A stretch of DNA of 64,000 bases from Oceaniferula flava. Its GTDB lineage: Bacteria > Verrucomicrobiota > Verrucomicrobiia > Verrucomicrobiales > Akkermansiaceae. This document shows, piece after piece, positions 1 to 8,951 of this stretch; the stretch's first letter is position 1; the number at the start of each line of letters is the position of its first letter. Location of the stretch: the NCBI RefSeq assembly GCF_016811075.1, contig NZ_JAFBGL010000003.1, positions 62,001 through 126,000 of the forward strand, in the 5' to 3' direction. The notes under the pieces are model-generated. The model worked only from the letters and a program-made list of their open reading frames with translations. It did not search any database and was not told the origin of the DNA. A program made the translations under genes and the position numbers.

Positions 1-859
1 TCTTCGGCTCGGCCTCTGCTTTGTCGTCCTCCGTGGCGGCTTCATCAGCGTCTTCCGGGAGGGTCAGGAGGAGGTAGGAAATGCGGCGTTGCTCATCGGT
101 CTTGTAAGCATCTTGGTGGGCTTCCCAGTAGGCTTTGACTTCCTCTTCGCTGGGGTTTTCTCTTTCCACGAAATCATCGCGCTGGAAGGTGACTTTGGCC
201 AAGGTGACCGTCTGCATCTGGGCTTCGAGCATGTCTTGCGTGGCGCTGCGTGATGGAGCGAGTCCGCCACCGACGATGTTAACCAGCTTGTTCAGGCAGA
301 GGTTTTCACGGACGAGGTCGCGCAGGTGACGCTCGGTCATGCCCATCCGGCCGAGGCGTTTCTCGGCGAAGAGGGTGTAGGCAGCCTCGCTGTATTTGCC
401 ACCGCTGGAGAAGGTGGGGAGAGATTTGATGGCTTCGGTCACCTCGTCCTCGCTGGCGTAGAGGCCCATCTCGGTGATGGCGCGCTTGAGAATGATGCGG
501 TTGGCAACAAAGCGGTTGAGCTCCACTGCGGTCAAGTTGTTGCGCATCATGGTGAAGTAGTTGTAGCCGAAACGACCAAGCTGCAGCGCCTGCTGCATCT
601 GCTGAGCGTCAGGGGCCATGAGGAAGTTGATGTAGTTGTGCAAACCGGCCTCGGAACAAAGCTGAAGTGTCTGCTCGCCCATGCGGCTGTAGGACTGCTG
701 GTCGATCGATTGACCGTGAACTTCCAGCACGGTGGGACCGCTGCCTCCACTGACGCCGGATCCGGTGCCGATGTCGTTCATGGTGAATAGGAAGCCTGCG
801 CCAAGCAGGACGAAAACGACGACCATCAGGCCGGTGTATTTGCGCATGTTTTCAATCAT
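1..859 (-). CDS. SurA/PpiD-type periplasmic folding protein, partial
   Basis: The reading frame is open from an ATG at 859 down to the window edge, so the C-terminal part is missing. The protein starts MIENMRKYTGLMVVVF, a membrane anchor or uncleaved signal over about residues 8-26. A helical region resembling the SurA/PpiD N-terminal chaperone domain follows (sequence around VELNRFVANRIILKRAI). An acidic stretch is reached where the window ends. Family members bind unfolded outer-membrane proteins in the periplasm and often carry a parvulin domain, which would lie outside this window. An alternative start is the ATG at 847. The family call is by pattern only. Confidence 0.72.
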   Translation of the reverse strand, partial: MIENMRKYTGLMVVVFVLLGAGFLFTMNDIGTGSGVSGGSGPTVLEVHGQSIDQQSYSRMGEQTLQLCSEAGLHNYINFLMAPDAQQMQQALQLGRFGYNYFTMMRNNLTAVELNRFVANRIILKRAITEMGLYASEDEVTEAIKSLPTFSSGGKYSEAAYTLFAEKRLGRMGMTERHLRDLVRENLCLNKLVNIVGGGLAPSRSATQDMLEAQMQTVTLAKVTFQRDDFVERENPSEEEVKAYWEAHQDAYKTDEQRRISYLLLTLPEDADEAATEDDKAEAEPK

Positions 860-1011
860 TGCAGAAAAGGATGTATTTACTGGGTGTCCGGACTGCCGGA
901 CAGGCGCGGGAACTTAGGGGCAGAACAGGGGTGTAGCAATACTAAACAGCAGCAAAGCCGCTGAAATCCTGCCATTTACGGCGTCGGCGCGGAAACTTGG
1001 TGCCGGCAGCT

Positions 1012-1056
1012 AAAAAATAGGCCCCGAGGGTGACAGGATTCCCTCGGAGCCTATGG
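1012..1056 (-). terminator. Rho-independent terminator on the minus strand
   Basis: Read on the minus strand, a stem of about 14 bp (ATAGGCTCCGAGGG pairing with CCCTCGGGGCCTAT) closes a short loop and is followed directly by TTTTTT. It lies between the 11-codon ORF at 1120-1155 and the SurA-like gene, so it either ends a short transcript or acts as an attenuator. Confidence 0.75.
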
Positions 1057-1119
1057 AGAACCATCGAGTCGCCAGAGCATGAAATCCGGCCTTTCTCGAG
1101 GGGGTTTCTCGTGCAGCGG

Positions 1120-1155
1120 CTATGAACCCGCCGCACATGAACTATGAAAATGCAT
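1120..1155 (-). CDS. Possible 11-residue leader peptide or small protein
   Basis: An ATG at 1155 is preceded by a very good Shine-Dalgarno sequence, GGAGGT at 1162-1167 with a 6-base spacer. The ORF encodes MHFHSSCAAGS and stops with TAG at 1120-1122, inside a small hairpin. The strong terminator at 1012-1056 follows. The layout fits a leader-peptide attenuator or a very small expressed protein. No family is recognised. The ribosome binding site is the main evidence. Confidence 0.35.
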   Translation of the reverse strand: MHFHSSCAAGS

Positions 1156-1167
1156 GTGAATACCTCC

Positions 1168-1746
1168 GAGCGACAGAATACCGCCTTAGCCCAAGAGAGA
1201 ACTCACGCTTTCTATGACTGCATTCGAATGAGAACGTTCAAATTTGAGAGGAAAAAAGATCATTTTTCAGTATCGACTCTCGGGGGGGGGATTTTGGGGC
1301 AGCAAAGAGCCGCAGGAGTTGGAGGCTCCTGCGGCTTGAATGATTCAACTTTCCGTATTTGGGGTGGTGACACTGACATATCACGGCCGGAGAGCTGACA
1401 ACTGCTGTTGGTTCACCCGAAAGCGCCACACAACTGGCGTCTTTCATTAAGATAGACATCCAAGGTTTCCTTATGTTCAAAATTAGGGGCTTTTTTTCTC
1501 AATAAAGTGCGAAGGCCTTGTGGTAGAAGCGTTGGGAGCCGCGAAATACGCTGATTACGCGAAAGTTGACAGATCCTGTGAAGCATAGCTGGTCCCTCTT
1601 GTTGTCAGGCATTGAGAGCTACCCTTGGATAGTTATCTCGAGTAAAATCAGTTGGATTCGTCTGATTCGCGGTGAAAGCGAGAAAATTAGAGTCATTTGC
1701 AGGGAAACTCTTGCTTCGAACCGTCTCCTTCGCTTGAGTCCCTGCG
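1168..1746. other. Intergenic region with a hairpin and a G-run
   Basis: No convincing gene is seen between the small ORF and purD. The region has a run of nine G at 1282-1290 and a perfect inverted repeat at about 1309-1337 (AGCCGCAGGAG pairing with CTCCTGCGGCT) without a clear T-tract on either side. Promoters for purD on the plus strand and for the short minus-strand transcript should lie here. I searched by eye for tRNA, tmRNA, SRP and RNase P RNA signatures and saw none. Confidence 0.5.
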
Positions 1747-2997
1747 ATGAAAATTCTTGTTGTAGGCAAAGGAGGACGTGAACACGCCCTGATCACCGCA
1801 TTGGTAGAATCTCCGACTGAGACGGAGCTCTATTGTTTCCCCGGCAGCGATGCCATTGAGCCACTGGCAAAAAGTGTCAAGGTGGACGGTCTGCACGAGC
1901 TGATCCGCTGGATGAGTGAGAATCAGATCGATCTCTGCATCGCTGGTGAGGAAAGTTATCTGGTCAAGGATGAGGGCCTGGCGAACCTTTGTGAGGAGGC
2001 GGGTATCCCATGTTGGGGGCCACACAAGCAGTCGGCCCAGCTCGAAGCCAGCAAGGAGTTTGCCAAGGAGTTCATGCTGCGGCACAACATCCCCACTGGC
2101 GCGGCCACCGGCTGCGCTGACATCGATGAAGCCCGCGCGGCGATCAATGGTCAGTATCCCACCGTCTTGAAGTTCGATGGTCTGGCTGCCGGTAAGGGCG
2201 TGGCCGTCTGTCCCGATGAAGCGAGTGCCGAGGAGTTTTTGAATGAGGTCATGGTCGAAAGGAAATTCGGTCCCGGCCGGTTGTTGGTCGAGGAATGTTT
2301 GGTGGGACCGGAAGTTTCCATCTTCGCCGCCGTCTGCGATGATCAGTATTTGATCTTCACCCCGGCTCGCGATTACAAACGTGCGCTTGATGGCGACGAG
2401 GGTCCGAACACCGGTGGCATGGGGGCGGTGGCCAGTCGACAACTGATCGACAAAGACATGCTCGACGAGATTGAACAAAAAATCGTCCGTCCGACCGTTG
2501 ACGGTCTGGTGAAAGATGGTCTGCCATACCGTGGTTATCTCTATTTCGGCCTGATGCTGACTCCCGATGGTCCCAAGATCATCGAATACAACTGCCGCTT
2601 CGGCGATCCGGAATGCCAGGCGGTCATGCCGCTGGTGCAGGGCGACATTGCCAGCTTCTGCCACTCGGCAGCCCAGGGAGAGATGAAGCCTGAGCTGCTT
2701 AGCTTTGACGAAGGTTGGAGTGTCTGTCTGATTCTGGCCAGCGCCGGTTATCCGGTGACTTCGCGCAGTGGCGATGTGATTTCAGGCCTCATGGATATGG
2801 AATATGCCCGTGTGTATCACGCTGGGACCAAGCTCAATGAGGACATGCAGTGGGAGACCAATGGCGGCCGTGTGCTGGCTGTGGTGGCTGGTGGCGAAGA
2901 CCGACTGACAGCCGTCGATGCCGCCTATGCCGAGCTGGAAAAAATCAGCTTCGATGGTGCCCAGAAGCGCACCGACATCGGACGCTGTAATTTTTAA
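1747..2997 (+). CDS. purD: Phosphoribosylamine-glycine ligase
   Basis: PurD joins glycine to phosphoribosylamine using ATP, the second step of de novo purine synthesis, in the cytosol. The 416-residue protein has the usual family length. The N-terminal motif GKGGREHAL is present, followed by an ATP-grasp domain with LKFDGLAAGKGVAV, the segment LVEECLVGPEVS and the metal-binding region IIEYNCRFGDPECQ near residue 280. The gene is monocistronic, with a bidirectional hairpin directly after the stop codon. Confidence 0.96.
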   Translation: MKILVVGKGGREHALITALVESPTETELYCFPGSDAIEPLAKSVKVDGLHELIRWMSENQIDLCIAGEESYLVKDEGLANLCEEAGIPCWGPHKQSAQLEASKEFAKEFMLRHNIPTGAATGCADIDEARAAINGQYPTVLKFDGLAAGKGVAVCPDEASAEEFLNEVMVERKFGPGRLLVEECLVGPEVSIFAAVCDDQYLIFTPARDYKRALDGDEGPNTGGMGAVASRQLIDKDMLDEIEQKIVRPTVDGLVKDGLPYRGYLYFGLMLTPDGPKIIEYNCRFGDPECQAVMPLVQGDIASFCHSAAQGEMKPELLSFDEGWSVCLILASAGYPVTSRSGDVISGLMDMEYARVYHAGTKLNEDMQWETNGGRVLAVVAGGEDRLTAVDAAYAELEKISFDGAQKRTDIGRCNF

Positions 2998-3017
2998 GCA
3001 AGAGGACGAATCCTTTT

Positions 3018-3062
3018 AAAAACAAAACCCCTTGGCTGGATATCCGGCCAAGGGGTTTTTAA
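3018..3062. terminator. Bidirectional terminator between purD and the Ni-SOD gene
   Basis: AAAACCCCTTGGC pairs with GCCAAGGGGTTTT around a short loop. There are A-runs on the 5' side and T-runs on the 3' side, so it can stop transcription of both convergent genes. Confidence 0.85.
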
Positions 3063-3098
3063 ATGTTAGGTGGCTTGCCTCACTATGCCCAGTGGGAA

Positions 3099-3569
3099 TT
3101 AATGACTGTGACCGCTTTTTCCTGTGTAGGCTGCGGTGAAGTCATCGATCGCCTTGTGCAGAGCGGTGGCGTTGGCCACGTCGGTGCTCTGCTTGCACTT
3201 CATCGCCAGCACGATGATCTGGTGGCTAAGTGTGAGTTTTTTCAGATAGGATTCTTTGTCCGATTCCATTTCGTCGAGCTTCAGGCGCTGGGCGAGGAAG
3301 TATTCGGAAATGGTGGTCTGGATCTTGGTGGCGTGTTCCTCCTTGTTCATGATCCAGCGCGTCAGTTGGTTGGCATTTTTACCGGGGTCTTTGGACAGGG
3401 TGTTGATTTCCTCCATCGCCTTTTGAATGGTCGATTGGTGGGTGTGGAGATCTTTTAGCACGGTGTCGTCCGTGTAAATGCCGCAAGGAACTTGGCAGTG
3501 AGCGGAAATGTTGGGGACGGCGGAAAATGAGAGGACTGCTGCGGTAGCGATGGTTAGATATGTTTTCAT
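3099..3569 (-). CDS. sodN: Nickel superoxide dismutase with signal peptide
   Basis: This enzyme dismutates superoxide with nickel. The 156-residue precursor starts MKTYLTIATAAVLSFSAV, a clear signal peptide, then reads NISA-HCQVPCGIY. The nickel hook of the family is H1-C2-x-x-P5-C6-G7-x-Y9 of the mature chain. Here these are H24, C25, P28, C29, G30 and Y32, placed directly after a signal-peptidase-like ISA site. Downstream helices (NQLTRWIMNKEEHATKIQ, SEYFLAQRLK) match the family. Classical SodN has a short propeptide removed by the protease SodX. No sodX is seen here, and signal peptidase cleavage would itself expose the essential N-terminal His. The product would be periplasmic. Confidence 0.9.
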   Translation of the reverse strand: MKTYLTIATAAVLSFSAVPNISAHCQVPCGIYTDDTVLKDLHTHQSTIQKAMEEINTLSKDPGKNANQLTRWIMNKEEHATKIQTTISEYFLAQRLKLDEMESDKESYLKKLTLSHQIIVLAMKCKQSTDVANATALHKAIDDFTAAYTGKSGHSH

Positions 3570-3695
3570 AACGGAAGTAGGCTAAGCACGGATATGGAGT
3601 GCTGCACGTAATTTTTTAGAGTGAATCGCGAGGGAGGTCTGGAAGTTAGGACTCAAACTGCCAACCTCTGCCAAGGTGTGCGAGCGATGAGGTGT

Positions 3696-5060
3696 TTACT
3701 TGCAGCTATCGAGGGATGTTTGCCAGCGAGCGACTTCGGATTTCACGTTCTCGATGCTGGGTGCGCCTGGATTGGTGCGGGCGGCGAGAGCGGTTTGAAG
3801 GTCGAAGACGTCCTTCGCATCGGCGCCGTAGTGTTCCGAGAGGCTGGTGAGGTCCAGCTGATCGAGAGGGTTTTGTGTTTTCACCGATTCAGCAACGGCC
3901 AGGCCTACCAGTTCGTGGGCTTGGCGGAAGGGGACGCCGTTCTTGACCAGGTAGTCGGCCAAGTCGGTAGCGAGCAGCAGGGGGTCGGACGCTGCGGCTT
4001 CGCAGACATCGACGTTGATTTCCATATCGGCAATCATCTCGGTGTTCACGGCGAGCGCGATTTTGAGGGTGTCGATGGAGTCGAAAAGTGGTTCCTTGTC
4101 CTCCTGGAGGTCACGGTTGTAGGTCAGTGGCAAGCCTTTGGCGGCGGTGAGAAGTGCCACCAAGTTGCCGTAAAGTCGACCGGTCTTGCCGCGGGTGATT
4201 TCACAGACGTCCGGGTTCTTCTTCTGAGGCATCAGGGAGGATCCGGTGGTGTGGGCATCGCTCAGGGTGGCGAAGCCAAACTCGGAACTGCACCAGAGGA
4301 TGAGGTCTTCGGAAAGGCGAGAGAGGTGGGTGCCTACCAGAGCCATGGCAAAAAGAAACTCGGCGATGTAATCGCGATCCGAGATGGCGTCCATGGAGTT
4401 GGTGGTGACCCGATCGAAACCTAACTCATCGGCGATCTGTTGGCGGTCGAGATTGATGGTGGAGCCGGCGAGGGCGCCGGAGCCGAGTGGCGAGACGTTG
4501 ACGCGCTTGCGGCAGTCGGCGAGACGTGCTTTGTCGCGATCCAACATTTCCACATAAGCTAACAGGTGATGGCCGATGGTGACCGGCTGACCGCGTTGAA
4601 GGTGGGTGTAGCCTGGTAGCACGGAGGCGGCGTGTTTTGCGGATTGGGCAAGCAGGGCCGACTGCAATTCGCTGAGCTGACCGGTCAGGGCGTCGATTTC
4701 CTCGCGGCAATACAAGCGGGTATCGGTGGCGACTTGGTCGTTGCGCGAGCGTGCGGTGTGCAGCTTCGCTCCGGCGGCACCGATCTTCTTGGTCAGCGCG
4801 CTTTCGATGTTCATGTGGATGTCCTCGAGTTCGATGGAGAACGCAAAGTTGCCGCCCTCGATCTCGGCTTCGACTTCGCGCAGGCCTTTTTCGATACTGG
4901 AAAACTCCTCCTCGGTGAGTAGTCCGGCTTTCACCTGCGCGCGGGCGTGGGCGATGGAGCCATTGACGTCATGTTTGTACAGTCGCCAGTCATAGGAGAT
5001 GGACTCTCCGTATTGTTGTACGAGATCGGCGGTAGCTTTGGCGAATCTTCCTTTCCACAT
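3696..5060 (-). CDS. argH: Argininosuccinate lyase
   Basis: ArgH splits argininosuccinate into arginine and fumarate, the last step of arginine synthesis. The 454-residue length is normal. The fumarase/aspartase superfamily signature GSSLMPQKKNPD is present near residue 275, and the N-terminal MWKGRF resembles the usual start. No other arginine genes are nearby. The gene lies between the GreA-like gene and the Ni-SOD gene on the same strand. Confidence 0.96.
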   Translation of the reverse strand: MWKGRFAKATADLVQQYGESISYDWRLYKHDVNGSIAHARAQVKAGLLTEEEFSSIEKGLREVEAEIEGGNFAFSIELEDIHMNIESALTKKIGAAGAKLHTARSRNDQVATDTRLYCREEIDALTGQLSELQSALLAQSAKHAASVLPGYTHLQRGQPVTIGHHLLAYVEMLDRDKARLADCRKRVNVSPLGSGALAGSTINLDRQQIADELGFDRVTTNSMDAISDRDYIAEFLFAMALVGTHLSRLSEDLILWCSSEFGFATLSDAHTTGSSLMPQKKNPDVCEITRGKTGRLYGNLVALLTAAKGLPLTYNRDLQEDKEPLFDSIDTLKIALAVNTEMIADMEINVDVCEAAASDPLLLATDLADYLVKNGVPFRQAHELVGLAVAESVKTQNPLDQLDLTSLSEHYGADAKDVFDLQTALAARTNPGAPSIENVKSEVARWQTSLDSCK

Positions 5061-5124
5061 GCGCGCTGTCTTAACCGCAGATGGCGACTTTGCAAACCAT
5101 GGAATACAACGAAAATGCGGAAAA

Positions 5125-5583
5125 TCAGCTGATCTCCAGAATCATCATGCCGGAGTCGTCCAAGATGTCTCCGGTGGAGCGCTCAAGCAGGTTCTGATAG
5201 AGGGGAGCTTCGGGCGACAGGGTGGTCAGTTCGCCGAGTTCGTAATCGATGCTGATGCCGCCGGCGCAGGGGGTGAGCAGGTAGTAGCTGATTTCGCCAT
5301 CGAGCTCGGTTTCCACCAAGGCGCCCGGTCCGATGGGGTCTCCGGGCGAAAAGTCATCGAGCTCCAAGTTCTCGAATACGTGTAAGGAGTGGGCGAGCGC
5401 CTTACTTTGTTCGGCCTGGGCGCCAGCCAAGTAGCTGGCCTCGAGCGCGCGGGTATCGTATTTCCCCTCGGCCTTGCCTTCATCGCCAGTGGACGCCTCG
5501 GTGGACGCCTTCGCGGCCTCGTTCATGGTGTGAAGCTGCTGCTTCAGGCGTGCGGTAATCTGCCGAACGAGCTTCTGTTTCAT
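5125..5583 (-). CDS. GreA/GreB-family transcription factor
   Basis: The ATG at 5583 gives a 152-residue protein starting MKQKLVRQITARL. An in-frame TTG at 5598 is a less likely start. An N-terminal helical hairpin (about 1-70, with EASYLAGAQAEQSKALAHSL) is followed by a small FKBP-like Gre C-terminal domain containing GALVETELDGEISYYLLTP and TLSPEAPLYQNLLERSTGD. GreA-type factors enter the RNA polymerase secondary channel and rescue backtracked complexes. The coiled coil looks shorter than in GreA, so it may be a Gre-like modulator and not GreA itself. Confidence 0.78.
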   Translation of the reverse strand: MKQKLVRQITARLKQQLHTMNEAAKASTEASTGDEGKAEGKYDTRALEASYLAGAQAEQSKALAHSLHVFENLELDDFSPGDPIGPGALVETELDGEISYYLLTPCAGGISIDYELGELTTLSPEAPLYQNLLERSTGDILDDSGMMILEIS

Positions 5584-5613
5584 GAAGCGTGGAATCAATG
5601 GGTATTCCGGCGA

Positions 5614-5847
5614 TCAGTGGAGATCTTCGGAGGTGACGGATGTCTGCTCGCGGCAACCGAGCCAGACTGCCTGATCGACAACACGGGAAGCTCCCGCATC
5701 ATAGCGGTAGCCGTGGCAGTTGGGGCAAATGATGGTGTTTGAGCCTACGATGGAATCGCAGCCTTCGCAGACCTTGTATTGGCTAGGATTGTTGGCAATT
5801 TCCTTGGCCTTGTCCAATCGAGTTTGCTGTTGTGATGCAGAGGTCAT
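5614..5847 (-). CDS. Small zinc-ribbon protein
   Basis: The 77-residue protein starts MTSASQQQTRLDKAKEIA at an ATG at 5847. A longer frame reaches 6000 but would run through the rpsT terminator, so the internal start is preferred. Four cysteines arranged CEGC and CPNC, in KVCEGCDSIVGSN and TIICPNCHGYRYD, form a rubredoxin-like zinc knuckle. The function is unknown. It may bind nucleic acid or be a structural knuckle. It lies just upstream of the GreA-like gene on the same strand. Confidence 0.7.
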   Translation of the reverse strand: MTSASQQQTRLDKAKEIANNPSQYKVCEGCDSIVGSNTIICPNCHGYRYDAGASRVVDQAVWLGCREQTSVTSEDLH

Positions 5848-5929
5848 CTCAAGGGGAATGTTGTATTGGGATGTGGGCTTGTCTAGAAAAAAGCGCACAC
5901 GGGCGTTTGTCTGGAAATTTCGAGACCAA

Positions 5930-5966
5930 TAAAAAAGCGGCACCGGATACCGGAGCCGCTTTGGAA
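5930..5966 (-). terminator. rpsT terminator
   Basis: On the minus strand AAAGCGGCTCCGG pairs with CCGGTGCCGCTTT, with one mismatch, and is followed by a T-tract. It lies just downstream of rpsT. Confidence 0.85.
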
Positions 5967-5989
5967 AAGTAATTAACCGAATCGGCTCA

Positions 5990-6247
5990 TTAGCCAACAA
6001 GGTGCTTCTGAGTTTTGCTCTTCAGGTTAGCTGCCTTGTTTTTGTGGATGATGTTGTTCTTAGCGCACTTATCAACGGCGGAAGCGAACTCGGAGAATGT
6101 TTTCTGAGCGGCGTCTTTGTCGCCAGCTTCGGCTGATGCAAGAGTCTTCTTACGAAGAGTCTTCATGCGAGTAGAGAGGGACTTGTTGCGGGCGGCGCGG
6201 GTCTCGTTCTGACGGACGCGCTTGAGTGCTGATGCTGAGTTGGCCAT
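5990..6247 (-). CDS. rpsT: 30S ribosomal protein S20
   Basis: An 85-residue basic, helical protein starting MANSASALKRVRQNE, the typical S20 N-terminus. It ends with HKNKAANLKSKTQKHL, the conserved C-terminal helix that packs on 16S rRNA. The length is normal. It is transcribed alone and ends at the strong hairpin downstream. Confidence 0.97.
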   Translation of the reverse strand: MANSASALKRVRQNETRAARNKSLSTRMKTLRKKTLASAEAGDKDAAQKTFSEFASAVDKCAKNNIIHKNKAANLKSKTQKHLVG

Positions 6248-6455
6248 GATGGGACTTGTTGAGAATTAAGAAATTGCTTGGTTGATCGCGTGGTGGATCT
6301 TGCTTCGGGGGGCAGAAACTAGCGGGATATCACGGGCTGTCAAGCTTGATGGAGAGGAAAATGCGATGTTTTTCCAATCCGGCGGTGCTGTGGGTGATCG
6401 ATCCCTTGCAGGAGCGTGGATCCATCTAGTTTCTGTGGAGGCGGGAGTTGCTTGC

Positions 6456-7058
6456 TTAGCTGCCTGCGGCAGGGAGGTATTTGGTCTGGCTGGCGAAGTA
6501 GTCCTTGCCGGCGTGGGTGTTGACCAGTGGTCCCTTGATGACATGGACTTCCGATCCTACGCCGAGTTTTTTGTAGAGGTCGATGACATCGTTTGATTTC
6601 ATCCGGATGCAGCCGTAGCTGCGCGGCTGACCGATGGTGTATTCCTCGGGGGTGCCGTGGATGTAGATGTATCGACTGAAGGCATTGCGGGTGCTGTCCT
6701 GCTTGCCGCGCAGCCAGAGGATACGGCTGACAATGGGGTCGCGGCCCGGGGCGTTCGGAGGAAGGATTTCGCCAGTGCGCTGTCTGCTTTTGAAGACGGC
6801 ACCGGATGGAGCACCGTTGCCAATTTTCTTGGCCACCTCCATGCGCCCGATTGGGGTGCAGTTACTGCCTCGGCGATCACCTAGGCCGAATTTCGAGGTG
6901 GAGACCGGGTAGCTTTTCACCGGGCGGCCTTCCTTGATGAGCAGCATGCGCTGATCTTTGACGCTGATGACCACTCCGTTGTCCGGATTGGCATCGCTGC
7001 AGCTATTGAGAGCGAAGCCCATGCACGCTGCCGCCAAAACGGGCAAAGCCGCCTTCAT
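6456..7058 (-). CDS. L,D-transpeptidase (YkuD domain) lipoprotein
   Basis: L,D-transpeptidases form 3-3 cross-links in peptidoglycan or attach proteins to it. The start at 7058 (MKAALPVLAAACMGF) gives a signal peptide ending in the lipobox ALNSC, so Cys20 is the likely lipid anchor. A longer frame begins at 7139. The YkuD domain contains IYIHGTPEEY and SYGCIRM. The family consensus is usually SHGCIR, so Tyr replaces the common His before the catalytic Gly-Cys. The mature protein would sit in the periplasm on a membrane. Confidence 0.88.
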   Translation of the reverse strand: MKAALPVLAAACMGFALNSCSDANPDNGVVISVKDQRMLLIKEGRPVKSYPVSTSKFGLGDRRGSNCTPIGRMEVAKKIGNGAPSGAVFKSRQRTGEILPPNAPGRDPIVSRILWLRGKQDSTRNAFSRYIYIHGTPEEYTIGQPRSYGCIRMKSNDVIDLYKKLGVGSEVHVIKGPLVNTHAGKDYFASQTKYLPAAGS

Positions 7059-7178
7059 GGAGAGGGCGGCTGAGGCAAGTCGCCGGCAGTAGTTTGCTCC
7101 GGCGAGGGCTGTTTGAGTAAGATCGGGTGAACCAAACATGAGGCGGATTTTAACAAACTCCGCTAAGTATTCAAGGGA

Positions 7179-8690
7179 CTATTTTTTACTCACCTTTTCC
7201 GTGGCACGGGAAGCAAACACGCTGGGGAGCTGCTGAGCCAGGGAACTGATGGATGTGTAGAAGAATCCGGCAGGGAAAGGCAGTAGAAGAACGGCTGCAA
7301 CATAGTTGGCGTTCAAGACATTATCCACCACTACGACGGTAAAGAATATGCCGAAAGCGAGTTCCACGAAGGGCGTGAGGGATTTGATCGCCTTGTAACG
7401 GCTTTTCTTGAAAGCGGCTTTTTCTTGTTTCTCGCTGCCGTTGATCCCGTGTTTGGGAGTGCGCACGAAGCTGGTCTCATGATTGAAGAGGGCTTCCATG
7501 ACGGCCTTGGCGTTGTTCACGGACATGCCGATGCCGAGGGCGAGCAGCAGGGGGAGATAGAGGATGTCTTTCAGCCAGGTGCCGGGGCGGAGTGCCTTTT
7601 GGCTCATGATGTAGAACATGGCGACCGATACGGAACCGAAGAAGAAGATCGGGAAGTTGAGCAGGTGCTCGGAAATGCCGTTCTCTGCGAGCCAGCCGAT
7701 TTCAGAGTGTTGTTTCGGGTAGATCAGGAAGCAAAGCAGGAAAAGCAGCAGGTAGGCGAAGTTGGAAGTAAGGTGCGCGGTGGCTTCCATTTTGCAGAAA
7801 ATGGGAGCTTTGCTTTTCCAGATATCGAGAAGGATCTTTTTGCAGACCTGGATGGAGCCTTTGGTCCAGCGGTGTTGCTGGCTCTTGAAGCCTTCCATAT
7901 CGACCGGTAATTCGGCCGGGGTGGTGACGTTGTTGAGGAAGATGAACTTCCAGCCTTTCAGCTGGGCGCGGTAGCTGAGGTCCATGTCCTCGGTGAGGGT
8001 GTCGTGTTCCCAGCCACCTGCATCGGCGATGCAGGACTTGCGCCAGATACCGGCGGTGCCGTTGAAGGTGAAGAAGCGGCCGCTGCGGTTACGGGCGGTT
8101 TGTTCCAGCTCGAGGTGACCGTCGAGGAACATGGCCTGAACGCGGGTCAGGGCGTTGAACGTGCGGTTGATGTGCTCCCAGCGAGTCTGGATCATGCCGA
8201 TTTTTTCATCGGTGAAGTAGTGGATGGTCTTTTTCAGAACATCAGCGTTAGGAACGAAATCGGCGTCGAGAATGAAGAGATACTCGCCCTTGGCGGACTC
8301 GGTGCCGTTTTCGAGGGCTCCGGCTTTGTAGCCTGTGCGATCGGTGCGGTGCACGTGCATGGCGTCAAAACCGCGGTCGATGAGTTTGGCCACTTCGGCT
8401 TTGCAAATGGCGGTGGTCTCATCGGTGGAGTCGTCCAGCACCTGGATCTGAAGTTTGTCCTTCGGGTAATCCATCGCCGAGACGGAGTCGAGCAGGCGCT
8501 CCATCACGTGCATCTCGTTGAAGCACGGAAGCTGCACGGTAACGAGGGGAAGCTCGTCAAATTTACGAAGTGGCTCCGGCTGGTTGCGGGAGTGCTTCAA
8601 GTACAAGGTCAGGATCATCAGCCGGTGAAAGCCGTAACCTGAAAGTCCGATGAGTACGAGGAAATAAGAAGTATACCAGAGCCAGTCCAT
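7179..8690 (-). CDS. Processive family 2 glycosyltransferase, membrane bound
   Basis: The 503-residue protein has an N-terminal membrane helix (about 3-24), a GT-A catalytic domain and four C-terminal membrane helices. Motifs are QVLDDSTDET, the DxD-like LDADFVPN, the acid-base region TEDMDLSYR and the polymer-binding QQHRWTKG. This set is typical of cellulose-synthase-like or mannan-synthase-like enzymes that make a beta-glycan at the inner membrane. No BcsB, BcsC or PilZ gene is nearby, so the polymer is unknown. Confidence 0.85.
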   Translation of the reverse strand: MDWLWYTSYFLVLIGLSGYGFHRLMILTLYLKHSRNQPEPLRKFDELPLVTVQLPCFNEMHVMERLLDSVSAMDYPKDKLQIQVLDDSTDETTAICKAEVAKLIDRGFDAMHVHRTDRTGYKAGALENGTESAKGEYLFILDADFVPNADVLKKTIHYFTDEKIGMIQTRWEHINRTFNALTRVQAMFLDGHLELEQTARNRSGRFFTFNGTAGIWRKSCIADAGGWEHDTLTEDMDLSYRAQLKGWKFIFLNNVTTPAELPVDMEGFKSQQHRWTKGSIQVCKKILLDIWKSKAPIFCKMEATAHLTSNFAYLLLFLLCFLIYPKQHSEIGWLAENGISEHLLNFPIFFFGSVSVAMFYIMSQKALRPGTWLKDILYLPLLLALGIGMSVNNAKAVMEALFNHETSFVRTPKHGINGSEKQEKAAFKKSRYKAIKSLTPFVELAFGIFFTVVVVDNVLNANYVAAVLLLPFPAGFFYTSISSLAQQLPSVFASRATEKVSKK

Positions 8691-8951
8691 GATGTTAGTG
8701 GGGGTCGTTAAGTGATGGGGGAGAAAGCGGAATCTGCGGTGGCTAGTCGGTAAGGTCTGTCCTCGGCAGCGGCGCGGAGTTATCGGAAATGGTGGACGGT
8801 GTCAAGAAGTGATCACGCCATGGTGGGTGTTCTGATCTTGGTTAGAGGTCGCTATGGATGTCTTCTAAGTAGCAGGAAATGAGCCATGTAACTCTTAAGT
8901 TGGAGTGTTTCTCGGTGGCTGGGTTCAGCCGTGGGTGGTGCCATTCCAAGC

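Noticed and set aside
1693-2664. Long minus-strand frame opposite purD
   Set aside because: It is antisense to purD and has no family pattern. High third-position GC makes such frames common here.
3621-4424. Long plus-strand open frame opposite argH
   Set aside because: It overlaps a well-conserved minus-strand gene and has no recognisable domain, so it is a shadow frame.
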